NCBI GenBank assembly: GCA_003254905.1
Contig: QANU01003806.1
Coordinates: 197,617 to 261,616 of the forward strand
DNA length: 64,000 bases
Source of the DNA: Nissolia schottii
Taxonomy: Eukaryota; Streptophyta; Magnoliopsida; Fabales; Fabaceae
Direction of reading: 5' to 3'
The first letter of the stretch is position 1; every line of letters begins with the position of its first letter. The position numbers were made by a program, and so were the translations under genes. The notes below the pieces were generated by a model. It was not told the DNA's origin, did not search any database, and worked only from the letters and a program-made list of their open reading frames with translations. Positions 24,253-35,636 of the stretch are shown piece by piece.

Positions 24253-26131
24253 GTTTTCCCCTTTCCAATTACTTAGTAAAAAGTCTTTTTTAGAATTAAA
24301 AAGAAGTTAGCCTTGCAGTTGAGTTCAATCTTCATATTTCTCTTCCCTGCCTTATTTGCGTACGTATATTATAAACATTTAAAATTATATTGTAGATTTC
24401 AAGAGCTAGTCATCTCTCCTGTAGTTCTTCTACAAAATGAATATTCATTTTCTTAATTATTGTTTCTTTACAAATATTGAAGGAAAAAAAAGATGTATGT
24501 CTTTTGAACTAGCCTTATGCCATGACCAGGTCCACAGAAAACACGGGTTATATTAATGAAGGAGGAACCGCCGTTAATGGCAATGCTGTCATCACCTACA
24601 AAAAAATAATAATAGTTAAGTAAAAAGATGTAAGCCCCAATAGACATTTTTTTGCTTTGTGGATAAAAATTAGGAAATCTGAAATTGAAGACTAATAGTA
24701 TGCTTAGTTTAATTTTAGATGAGACCTAAAATTGATTCTGAAAGTTTAAAAGTGAAATAATTTTCACTTTAAGTAGCTGCCGTAATCAATTCAGAGTATT
24801 TTTACATGAAAATTGAACGTAAACTATATATACATGAATTCATATGAGTTAGTTACCAGTTGCCATAAGAGATTCTTGAATAATGACATTTGATGATCTT
24901 GATATATTTTGGGCTGTCACCGGGTGCAGTAATATTAAGCTGGGAGACATGTGAACCATTACATGCAGATAAGCTTATATGAATTCCTGGGGGGTTGGAG
25001 TGAGCCAGGTTTGTAAGTCTCAGATTTTCACAAGAATGGAAGCCTAGAGCCTGTGCAAGCAATGAATTATACAATTAATTCTAATGAAATTAATTTGAAA
25101 CTGAACATACAAATTGAAATATTGAAATACTTAATAGTGGTCAAGCTTTTGTTTTTTTCACAAATTGTAAGTGACAACCATCATTGGCCGTTTATGGTAA
25201 TTTTAAATTGTTTAAATACATTTTTCAGTCGTGGCAACCAAAATAGAAAGAAAAGAAAAAATGTATTAATTTGTTTAAGCTAATAAACTTCATGAGAATA
25301 CATAATAATGTATAATATATGCTTTTCAACTTACATTTGGCCTGGGACAACTTCTACATTGCCACCATGAAGCACCTTGCCCATCAATTAATCCTCCTCC
25401 ATCCATAACAAGGCCACTTATCCATTGGAATTTGATCCATCCACCCTTATTATTATCTGGCCATTTCCGAGCCTTGGAAGTACTTGGTGCTGTGATATAT
25501 AGTTCCACGAAGCTGGGAAGCCAAGTATTAATATATAGACAAATCAATTATATTTCTTGTTAGTTGAATTAATTTATATATATGATTTTAAAGAAAGTCC
25601 TTATAAGAAATATATTTTTTTTTAATAAAGTTCCTGTGTGTGATTGAATATAGATGATATTATTAGGCCTATAAAAGGCTGAAAAAAAAAAAGATCCAGT
25701 TATGTACAAGTATTCATGCACAATCCGCAATATCTTAATATATGATAACATAAGTATTTGATTTACCTGAACGCTAATACTTGAAGAATTGCAAGGGCCT
25801 TCGAATGCGAGAGGCTGCAACATGAAGGTTTTCCCTTCCGGTATGACAAGTGTTGGAGTGCCTTCACTTGAATTACGGCACACGTCTTGCCATGCTTTCA
25901 TGAAAGCCTTTAAAATTTGTTAAACAGTTGAAAATGGTAGATGAGAGAAACTCTAACCTCAATTTAAAATATATATACACACGTAAAAAAATATGAAACT
26001 AACAAATACCGTTGAATCATCAGTAATCGCCCATCTCCTTGGGCACCATAGTCAATAACATTGAATTTGATAGCACACAAACATGGTGAAGAAACAATAC
26101 ATATGAAAAGGACAACAAATAAGTATTTCAT
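23489..26131 (-). pseudogene. Polygalacturonase (GH28 pectinase) pseudogene
   Basis: Exon-like blocks on the minus strand are 26010-26131, 25767-25907, 25335-25512, 24857-25050, about 24520-24595, and about 23489-23650 near the C-terminus. The protein begins with a signal peptide (MKYLFVVLFICIVSS) and FNVIDYGAQGDG. It continues KAWQDVCRNSSEGTPTLVIP, LVMDGGGLIDGQGASWWQC, ALGFHSCENLRLTNLAHS, GDDSIAI and FCGPGHGI, and ends AVTVSDVTYRNIRG. The family hydrolyses pectin in cell walls using aspartates of NTD and DD, the His of GHG and the RIK motif. Here a frameshift follows GDG in exon 1, another sits near the start of exon 3, the NTDGID motif is deleted in exon 4, and the region with RIK is missing. 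Exon-intron architecture is kept, so it decayed in place rather than by retrocopying. Confidence 0.9.
24214..24249. repeat. (AT)n microsatellite
   Basis: About eighteen AT units inside an intron-like part of the polygalacturonase pseudogene. Confidence 0.95.
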
Positions 26132-26985
26132 CTTTAAAATGATGATACTATTAAATCTAGCTAAGACAGATAAAATGTTACGGTGAAGTGAAGAGTGAAG
26201 AAAGTGTGACAATTTATAGTTGTAGAGTCTCCATTAATGGAGATCTAAGAAAGCCATTAACACCAAAAATGGTTGGATTAAATTTTACAGAAAGAACCAG
26301 AAATTGCACGGAAATAAAGATTCTTTTCCTTTTCCTTACCTAGCAAAGAATATGTATGATTACATATGTATAAGGAAGTTATGAAATCAACAAAATTGTT
26401 TAAGTATATATGGGGACGGGAATATGTCGGTATGGTACAAGCCACTCACTATTCATATTTATTGAATATTTTGCTACTCATATTTATACCCGCATTTATT
26501 ATAGGTATCCATTATCCGTCCTCATGAGAATAATGGACCCTCTCATGAGTATTCGTGGGTATCCACATAGATTTGTCAAAAAAAAATTAAAAAAGAAAGG
26601 AAAAATTTATAGAAAAATCACACCATCAAATAATGGGTCCTCTAATGATATATTTTCACATGACATTTTCACTAATAATTTTGTTTGTTGCTTATGTCAT
26701 GCATGAATCCCACATTCTCAATTAATTGTGGGAGATCACACACAATGTCATATGAAAAAAAATAACATAAGAGGATTTGTTTTCCATCCATATTACAGTA
26801 TTACTACTAACAAATTGCAATTTAAGTTAGCAAAATACATAATAAAAATTCAATAATGTTGTCGATAAAAATGAATTAGTGTTTTTAGTTTTTATATTTA
26901 TATAGGTAAAAATATTTATATAATTTTATATATTAATGGATAATTAGCGAATACTCATGGGTCAGGTATCCCAATCCACTAATAG
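26132..26985. other. Former promoter of the polygalacturonase locus and degenerate repeat DNA
   Basis: Upstream of the dead start codon there is no live gene. Around 26,410-26,580 and again at 26,935-26,975 and 27,600-27,700 are phrases like GGGTATCC and TACCCGC. These recall the degenerate ends of hAT-like non-autonomous repeats, into which the CACTA end at 27.0-27.6 kb may have inserted. Confidence 0.4.
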
Positions 26986-27585
26986 AACGCTAAATATATA
27001 TAAACGAAATTACATACAAATATTTAAATGTTACAGTCAGATTTTTAATATTACAAATGGATATTCAATATTTACAGACAGATTGGTTCCATTTGTTATT
27101 AACATATTGGTAGAATTTTGTGCAAATTCTACAGAAAAATTTATGTCCGCCTGTATTACAGACAAATTTTATTAATTAGCAATTGGTTTTGCTTTGTGAG
27201 AGGAGAGTACTTGGTTTAGTTGGCAGGACAGGAGTGAGCAAAACTTATACAATAGATATTTTCATGTGTAATAAAAAAAATAATTACAATGAATTATCAT
27301 TATATACCACTAAGCTTTTATTTTATAAAAATCATTTGGATAGATATTTTCGTCTCTAAATTCGCCTATAAATTTTGTCTGCTAATAAGTGAAAAAAATT
27401 ATAGACAAATTTTGAGATCGTTCATTGTATCTGTTTATAAAAGTCTGATGGCTTACATAAAAGACTCATCTTCTCGTTACAGACAGAAAAATCCGTCTAG
27501 CTATAATTAAATAAAATCCATCTATGTTATAGACAGATTTATTCATCTATAGAATTTGTCTATACTCGGTATTTTTTTGGTAGTG
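26986..27585. mobile_element. CACTA-type right end with sub-terminal repeats
   Basis: The block ends ATTTTTTTGGTAGTG at 27,585, which read inward is CACTACCAAAAAAATACC, a CACTA-like terminus. The preceding 600 bases repeat a unit around TTACAGACAAATTT / AAATTTGTCT in both orientations. This array differs from those at 9.4, 15.6 and 33.2 kb, so it marks a separate family. No left end was found. Confidence 0.6.
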
Positions 27586-27982
27586 ATCCTTATATAATGG
27601 TCATTGGTAAACGGATATAGAAACCTATCTCCTTGGGTATGAAAATTGCAGGTATACTTATATCCATCACAAATAATATATGTGGGATCCAGGTTTGTGG
27701 ATATATTTTCATTGCTAGTTTTAAGCATAAATTATACAAGGATGTCAATAATTAATTGTTATTTATTAAATGCAAAGAAAGATTTAATCCTATTTATAAA
27801 GATTAAGCACTAAAATTATAAAACAAAAAAGGCAGTAGATCATATAGATTCAGTACCTATATCTATAATCATTAACAAAAAAAATACCTATATCTATAAA
27901 AATGCAGGTATTTAAAGGAATTGCATTTTAATATTTTAATCCTTTATCTAGATATCGGTCCATGGTATGACCATTTTAAATT

Positions 27983-28190
27983 ACTCCGTCCCATATATAT
28001 TGTTACTTTTATTTTATTTTTTTATACTTTCATAATCTAATGTATACGGATACACCGTCCCATTTTCATTGTTTAAATATATTCATAATTTAATTTAATG
28101 TATCTATATATAATTTATATATAGATATATTAGTTTATGAATGTATAATTTATAAAATAAAAGTCACAATACGAGACAAATGAAATATTT
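27983..28190. mobile_element. Stowaway-like MITE remnant (possibly two overlapping)
   Basis: The sequence TACTCCGTCCCATATATATT at 27,983 matches the CTCCGTCCCA start of Stowaway (Tc1/mariner) MITEs. A second similar phrase, ACCGTCCCATTTTCATTG, lies near 28,054. A complementary end with GTCACAATACGAGAC is near 28,163. Boundaries are degenerate. Confidence 0.45.
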
Positions 28191-28715
28191 ATAAATGAAA
28201 AGGAATAATTAATAGTAATATCTATATAATTAAAACTGAGTTAGGATGTTATTAAAAAAATACAGTAACAATTACAAAGAATTTTTCCTTGTGTCATAAT
28301 AATATATATTGAAAAGAAGTAAATTACATAATTTTCACTTTTCCCTTTTTCGTTCTTTGTCCATATCATCTCTCGTGGGCATGCTATTCTACATATCAAG
28401 TTTAAACTTGTTAGGAAGATGTGTGGCAAACGAATTCTTTTTTGCTATAAATTTTTTATGATTAAAATTTTATGAGACATTCCTCTCCCAATCTCGGGGA
28501 TGGAGCATCAAGGTTATTCTCCCTTCAACAAGTTTTTCTTTCTGTAATTTTAATATTGTTAGTATTTTAAATCAAAAATATATATATTCTCTAAATAAAT
28601 ATGTCTAATTGTATCTCGAACAAACCTAAGAATTACACTTGATGATAATATTATTCTTTCATCTTATTTGTCTCCAAAGATTTGTTAGTAGGATGATTAA
28701 ACATATTTATTAGAA

Positions 28716-28764
<49 letters not shown>
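28191..28764. other. Intergenic, ending in a (TA)n microsatellite (28,719-28,760)
   Basis: AT-rich DNA without genes. The long TA tract adjoins the left end of the hAT-type element. Confidence 0.6.
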
Positions 28765-29691
28765 TAGAGTTGTCAAAATTAATGGACTAAACTCAACCGA
28801 TCAACCCAAATGACCCAAAAATATGAGTGGGTTGAGCTAAAGAAGTATGAAAGAAAAATTTGGTCCGACTTAATCCAACTCAAACTGGGTCACCCCCTTT
28901 GGGTTGAGTTAGCCGATGGTCAGAACACCCCTTTTAATATATTATAATAATAATATGATGTACACTTATTTATTTTTGTCCTTATATGTACACTTGTTCA
29001 ATAAGTTTAAATATCAATGAGTCCTCTAATTATATGAAGGATATTAATAAAGAGATAATCGAGTTGAAAATATTATTGAATACAAGGAATTAGGGAGGCT
29101 CTTGACTACTAAGTTTTTGAAGCAATTTACATGATGTTTTAAACTAGAACAACGAGATTCGTGTAAATTTTACTCTTATAAATTTAGTTCATCTAATTTC
29201 GAGTGTTTCTCATTAATGGTAAAAAAAAATGGTATAATCTTGTTATGTAACTTACTTAACTACAAGATAGTTACAAAGTTTTTGTAAATAACTCTAGTCT
29301 GTTGTACTTAATTAATTAAACTGAATGCAAAATACATTATCATAATTTTCTTTGTTATATAGTCATCTTCAAACATTTGAGCCTACATAATTAATCCAAA
29401 TCAACTCAAAATTAAGCTAAAATAATTTCAACATTATATAGACTAGTTCTTTTATTTTTAGTCAAAAAATTTAATTACTCATTATTACTAAATTTTATCA
29501 ACTTTAAATTAGTATATATATTAACAAAAATTAAGTTGACTAAATATGGGCTAATGGGCCAGCCCAAAAATGACCCAAATAAAAATGGTATGGCATTTTA
29601 TTAGCCCAAAAATAACATAACCCAAAATGGCCCAACCCGAAGTAGCCCGGCCCAAATGGGCCGGCGCGCGACCGGTTTTGACACCTATCTA
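28765..29691. mobile_element. Non-autonomous hAT-type element
   Basis: The left end TAGAGTTGTCAAAA and the right end TTTTGACACCTATCTA (inverted: TAGATAGGTGTCAAAA) form imperfect terminal inverted repeats. They are followed inward by Pro-codon-like CAACCCAAATGACCC and GGGCCGGGCTACTTCGGGTT phrases typical of plant hAT families. The flanking 8-mers TATAAAAC and TATATAAC differ at one base, as expected for an old 8-bp hAT duplication. The 927-bp element has no transposase. Confidence 0.75.
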
Positions 29692-30889
29692 TATATAACA
29701 ATACTTCTCTTTAACCAAATTTATATTGCAATATCAATGTAAAGGCTTGTTTGATATATTTGATAGGATACAACTTACTTATAATATAAGACTTAATAGT
29801 ATAGAATTTAATAAACATTTAATATTATACCATGTTTTTATGATTTTTAGATTAGTATGAATTCACCCAATACTATACATCATTTGATGAATTTTTTTTT
29901 TTACAAGATGAAATTGGATATATAAGATATTATTGTCTTATATTTTTCCTCACTTATAAATATTTTAATTATAAAAAATATTTAATGAAATATAAAATAA
30001 TTATAAAATAATTTTTTAATCATTCAAATTAAATATTATTTACCCTATAAAATATTTTTATATTATCAGCTAATAAAAATGCAAGAATTCATCATAAGAA
30101 CTACCTGTCATGATCTAGCACTTTTCTGCATTTTTATTGGCATAATAAGAGATTTTATATTCTCAATGTATAAAACTAATCTGTATTAATTATGAATTAT
30201 ATCTTTACTGATATTTTTGTTTGAATGAAACTAATAAACAAATAAGAGAGGAAAAAATATAGAAATTCAATACATTAAAATCCAATCATGACTACTTTAT
30301 TATATTTACTTATCCAACCAAATAAGTCAATATAGTAAATTGAAGATACAAAGCAGCTGATAATGTTGTGATATACTATAAGCACATTTGGTTAATGGTT
30401 TAATTCTTAGGTATATATAAGTGAGTTAAATATGTGTCTAATTCTTGTAATATTAAAAATTTTGTACTACATCCTCGAATTTTTTTTAAGAATTAGTCCC
30501 TAAAATTTTTTTTGATAAGTTTTAATCTCCATTGTTAGAAGAAAACATTAAGTGTGTTGACGTGATTGTTAACCACGTGACGTGACATAAAGCAAATATG
30601 TTATAATAATATATAAAAATATAACATTTACATAAATTAACATAACAATTCAAGTTAGCTTAAGGTATAGATTGTTGGAAAGCAACTTGTCTTGTGTTTA
30701 AAAAAAAACCCTTAATTTTTAAATTATAATTATATATGGATTAATATAGTCAGCCGCCTGTGTCAATTTTTAAACTATAAACTTTGTTTCCATCCCTTAG
30801 TAAGAAATATGTGTACGTGCGTGTGTGTGTGTATATATATTATCTCCCCCAACTCTACATGATATCTCAAGGCTTGCCTCCCTCATCAA
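29692..30889. other. Intergenic, 3' side of zinc-finger pseudogene B
   Basis: AT-rich DNA, no gene. At 30,470-30,600 a stretch with TTAGTCCCTAAAATTT and a nearby GTTGACGTGATTG resembles the MULE terminal repeat seen at 53.2 kb, too weakly to call. A GT/TA-rich microsatellite lies near 30,812-30,842. Confidence 0.45.
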
Positions 30890-31882
30890 AAGCCGCTGGA
30901 GGAAATTAATTCGTTGAGATCAAAACCCATTTTCTTTCCTTCGTCGACGTTCGCTTCATGATCTCCAGCTGCAGGTTCACGATTTCGGAAAGCGCCGCTT
31001 CTTCCTCCATCGGCAGGTTACGGCCAACCACAAGCCCTCGAACTAGTGTTGCTACTGCTGCCGTTCTACCCTTCCCCGCAACCAACCACTATAATTAATA
31101 ATAAATAAATAAAAAAGGTAAGAGCTTTCTTTTACGCCAGTTGTATTATATTATATGTCTTACACATAAAAATTATGGAGCATAGCGTTGAAGCGTGAAA
31201 TATTTAATGGAAGAGTTAAAATTCATGACCAAATATCACTTAACAATTTTATTTGAATTTACAACCATACTGACAATATATATAATACGAGTTTATCACG
31301 GAAAGAGAAAATGTGGACACTGCGCATCCATGCTTTTTTGAGTTTAGACATTGAGTAGTTATCAAAATTGGGTATAAATAAGTCATTTCTCTTTCCCACG
31401 GACTGATATGACGTGGCATGATCCATCTCAAAATTAATGGTCACGAAAATACAGAAACATATATATATAGATGCATGTACATATATACGCTTTTGTGACG
31501 TAGGCATGTGATGCAACTATGACATCACATATGATGAACCGTTTCAAAAGGTGACATAAACACAAAATAGCAAGTACGGACGTACCATGACTGAATTGTA
31601 AAAATAATATATTCATTAATTTCTTTTATTCATTTGCTATTTTTATAAACTAGTTTTGTTTAGTATGTATGTATGTATGTATGAATATATACCCTGACTA
31701 ATGCCACCGCCAACAAGAGTGTTAGAAGAAGATGAGGAGAAGCTGAAGGTAGGAGGCTTAAAGAAGCCACGATAGTGGCGGTCAGGGTGCTTGCGCATGT
31801 GGCCAAACGCACCCTTCCAGCTTGAGAATGTCTTATTGCACACAGGGCACGTGGGGGTCCCACTGGGAGGGAGGGTTCTTCA
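30890..31882 (-). pseudogene. C2H2 zinc-finger pseudogene (paralog B), split by a SINE
   Basis: The first-exon remnant (31,693-31,882) keeps the finger: CNKTFSSWKGAFGHMRKH, then PDRHYRGFFKPPTF, and a donor aligned with that of paralog A. Just upstream of the finger a 4-base insertion (TCCC duplicated) shifts the frame relative to paralog A. Beyond 31,883 the N-terminal half is gone, replaced by a SINE and unrelated DNA. The second-exon remnant (30,890-31,095) aligns with paralog A, but LLLDLNLP has become LVVGRNLP. A further frameshift separates it from EGKKMGFDLNE, which is still readable in another frame. No intact product is possible. Confidence 0.88.
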
Positions 31883-31883
31883 C

Positions 31884-32061
31884 GGGGTTGGTCCAAGTGG
31901 TAAGCGACTTGGTATCACTTAAGCAAGATCCCGAGTTCGAGACCTTGTGTACGCAGTTATTCCCACTGGGAGACTCACCCACCATAGCCAGGTGTGCGAC
32001 CCGGGTCGACCCGAATTAGTCATGGCTAAGTCTTGAATACCGGGCAGGCAACCTAAAAAAA
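31884..32061 (+). mobile_element. tRNA-derived SINE
   Basis: The element starts GGGGTTGGTCCAAGTGGTAA, containing an A-box-like TGGTCCAAGTGG. A B-box-like GAGTTCGAGACC lies at about 31,933-31,944, the spacing of an internal RNA polymerase III promoter. It ends with GCAACCTAAAAAAA. It begins exactly where zinc-finger pseudogene B loses similarity to paralog A, and it points opposite to the gene. I could not identify a target-site duplication, so the 3' boundary is approximate. Confidence 0.8.
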
Positions 32062-33185
32062 GAATGAGATAAATGTAATCTACTCTAAAAATATAAATAA
32101 TGGCATCACCATGGTGAAGGGTAAAATATTTCCAACTTTTCACTCTTTGGAATCGGAAGATATTAAGCGGAAAAACTAAATAGTGGGTATATAGTGTGTG
32201 TAGTTCTAGCTCCACAGCGTCCCCCACCTAAGATACAGTTTCCCCATTATCAGTACCCCTTCAATTAACACTATTATTAATGAGTTCCGACACTTGCTAG
32301 GAAATTCATATATCTGCACTAGATCATCCTTTTTTTTTCCCACTTCTACACAAGTCCTTCCCTATGAATAAATTGAACCCCATCGTTCCATATATTTCTG
32401 ACACTTGGCAACTCCAGGACATACTTAAATTAATGTATCTAATTAATTAAATATTGACTAAATACATTACTTTAAGAATATACATATCAAATTTATTAAG
32501 TGACAAATATTATAAAACGGAGAAAGTAATATTAATACCAAGTAGCTGCTTGTCAAAAGTAAGGTGTTTTAGGAAGGAGGAGAGGCTTATTTGCGTAGGA
32601 AACTCCTGCATAGTTCACTTAATTAGATAAGGTTTTTCATTCACTAGAACCTACAAAATGTTTGGAAGTAATGATTACATATATGAAGGTATGCACAAAC
32701 TTGATATGTGCTAAAAGTGGTAAAAAAAAAAAAAAGAATTTGAGTTATCTCATGTCAACATGATAAGGTCATAGGATCATGTTTGAAAAGAGAAAGACAC
32801 CAAAACAAAATTTGAAAAACTTAATTCATCAACCTATTTATTAATCTATTCGCTTTTATGAATGACTTAACATTTTTAGAGACAAAATAAGGAGAAGAAT
32901 GTTAAGTGTCATTTATAGAAGTGTGTAAATTGATAAATAAGTTGATGAGTTAGGTCTTCTAAACATTACTCATAATACAAACATTTAAATTGGGTCCTAC
33001 CAGTTAAAAGAGTGTCCCACTTATCTAGACTCTTTATGCCTTTCTCTCTCATGACATAACATTGTCACTTCAATAGTGGGTGTAAAATGGAATTAGTGTG
33101 AACAAGAGAACTAGAGAATCTATTACCAATAATAATGACTAATTATGTAACTTATAACAAGAGAAAGGTGGCAAACAAGATATAA
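32062..33185. other. Intergenic, with one Stowaway-like MITE
   Basis: No gene is visible. The missing 5' half of zinc-finger pseudogene B is not found here. Confidence 0.55.
32376..32530. mobile_element. Stowaway-like MITE
   Basis: The left end CATCGTTCCATATATTTCTG followed by ACACTT and the right end AAGTGACAAATATTATAAAA followed by CGGAGAAAGTA are inverted relatives of each other and of the CTCCGTTCCATAATAATTGTC consensus. Length about 155 bp. Confidence 0.65.
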
Positions 33186-35489
33186 CACTACAAGAAAAAT
33201 GTGGATTGCGATGGAATTTTAGCATGAAAAAATTTTCTCGCTAATCTCTTGCTGATTAGTAAGGAAATATCGAGGAATTAGCGATCAAAATGTAGATCCA
33301 TAGCAAAAAATTGAAAAATGATCGACAAAAAGTCCAATGAGCGATTAGCGATAGATTAGCAAGAACATGATTCTTCGCAACACATATTTCGTAACTAAAA
33401 TGTTTAACGAGAGATAAATCCCTCACTATTCCCTTACAAATGGTTAAAACACATATAGCGAGGGACAATTCTTTCATTAATCCCTCGCAAACTCTCAACA
33501 TGATTTAACGAAAGAAATTTCTCTTGCAAACCCCTTAAGACTTTCTTTAACAAAACATAATCTTTCAATTTCCCTTTTAATGAGGAATTGATTCATCATT
33601 GATCCCTCGCTAAACTTTTAACATTTTATGTTTTTTATTAGTGAGGGATTGTTCCCTCACAAATCTCTCACAATCTGTCAGCGTAATTTAGTGAGAAAAT
33701 ATGTCTTTGCTATTCCCTCGCAAATCACTCTTTAGTGAATGATGTTTCCATCGCTGATCCATTGTTAAACTTTTAACATTTCACTTTTCTATTTAGCGAG
33801 AGAATATGTCATTACTAATCCCTCCCGACTTTCTTCAACTACATTAAATAATTCACTATCCTTTTAGTGAGGAATAAATCTCTCGTTAATCCCTGGCTAA
33901 ACTTTTAACATTTCACTTTTCTGTTTAGCGAAGATTGTTCCCCCACTAATCCATCAGAACTCTCTTCTACTAAACTAAATCATTTCACTTTTAGCAAGGG
34001 ATAAATTTGTCATAAATTCCTCAGCAAATGTCATGGTTAAGAAAACCAAACTAGACATCAAATGGTTTAAGAAACTGATTCAATCATTTTAACCGAGTTC
34101 AACCAGAGTGTAATAAAATATGTATATTTTATATACATATGTACATACATATAATTAATATGTGCTACAAAGTATATAAAAATTATTAGACAATATAAAT
34201 TTTTATACTTATCATTGATTAATGTTTGATTTGGTAAGGTTGTGCCTTTCTAAAACTTGTTGAGCTTTTTGAATTTTTTAAAAGTCACTCTTGAAAAACT
34301 ATATTAGTATTGTTTGGTAAAATCATGTAAAAGCGGCTCTCAAAATGTAGAGAACACAAAAATAATATTTGATAAATATACCATAAAATTGCTCTTAAAA
34401 TATAAAATGACCGTGACGAACATAAATAATAAAAGGAATAATTTTTGTTTTCACTTGCCATTAAATTTCTACATTTCATATGATTAAAAAAAAATCGATC
34501 TATGTAGAAACATCCTAAACATGCCTCTGGATTTCTTAGATGTAATGGATGCGTAGCATAAAATTGGACCATGTCACTTTATTCCTAATGTTTGATAAAT
34601 TAATATTCATTTCTTTCTTATCAATCTTTGTTGTTTAAAAAGTTTCTTTTTACTTGTCAGTATTTCATATTTTCTCAGTCTATTATTTACTTTATTTTGT
34701 ATATTCATAATTTTAGATCAAAACCTCTAAAATATGAATAATTAAAGACCTATTCAATAGTCGATTAGAAATTTAGCAAAAGTAATGGTAAAAAATATAG
34801 AAATGGCAAGCCAAGACAATATTTTTGTATTGCAAGTGCTACTCTCTTAGTCCCACATTCATTAAAATAAAAAGTGAGGCAAACCTTTTGTTAGATTCTT
34901 AACATGTGAATTGCTCACGCACTTAAATCAAGATTTTAAACCAAATCTTGTTTTGGACCCGTGAAACATAAATATTTTACTTTATTTGCTTAATTAATTA
35001 ATTATTATTAATTTGTTGTTTATTATTTATTATTAATTAATTAATAATTAATTTCTAAAATAAGTTAAAAATTTGTAAAAAGAAATTAATTTATTAATTG
35101 AATTTTGTAGCGAGAAACTAGTGATGGATTATCAACAAAACTCTTTTTGACATTTGTTATATTCGTGTCGGATTAGCTATAAATCAATGACAAATTTATG
35201 ATGAATATTGTAAGGAGTTTACGAGGGATTAACTATGATACAATTCCTCACAAATCTAAAATAATTTAAGAAACCATTTTCATCATAAAAAAAAGTTAGG
35301 GATTAACAACCAATAGTTTCGTTGCTAAAATAAATTAACTACGGATTAGCGGCCAAATTGTTTGTCAATCTAATCAACAACGACCAAATTGGTTACTAAT
35401 CTCTCACTAATTCATTTAGCAAGAGATTAACAATAGATTATCGACCAATTTTGCCATCACTAATCTGTAAAATTCTTGTAGTTGTAGTG
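33186..35489. mobile_element. Non-autonomous CACTA-like element, both ends present
   Basis: The left terminus CACTACAAGAAAAATG at 33,186 is a canonical CACTA end. The right end AAATTCTTGTAGTTGTAGTG at 35,489 reads inward CACTACAACTACAAGAATTT, the same terminus with a small insertion. Long sub-terminal arrays occupy about 33,230-34,030 and 35,100-35,470: degenerate units of about 40-60 bases built on AGCGAGGGATTxxTCCCTCGCTAA in alternating orientations. No transposase is encoded in the 2.3 kb. The 3-bp duplication is not exact (TAA versus AAT). Zinc-finger gene C ends about 150 bp beyond the right end. Confidence 0.78.
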
Positions 35490-35636
35490 AATGATATATA
35501 ATTAGTTCCAAGCATATTATTCATAAAGTTATGGATATTTCAATCCGAAACCCATGAAGTCTTACATAACCATGTAAATTTATCTAAATAAATAGAAGCC
35601 AGAACTAAGGTTCATCTTCATCATATATTTAATTTA

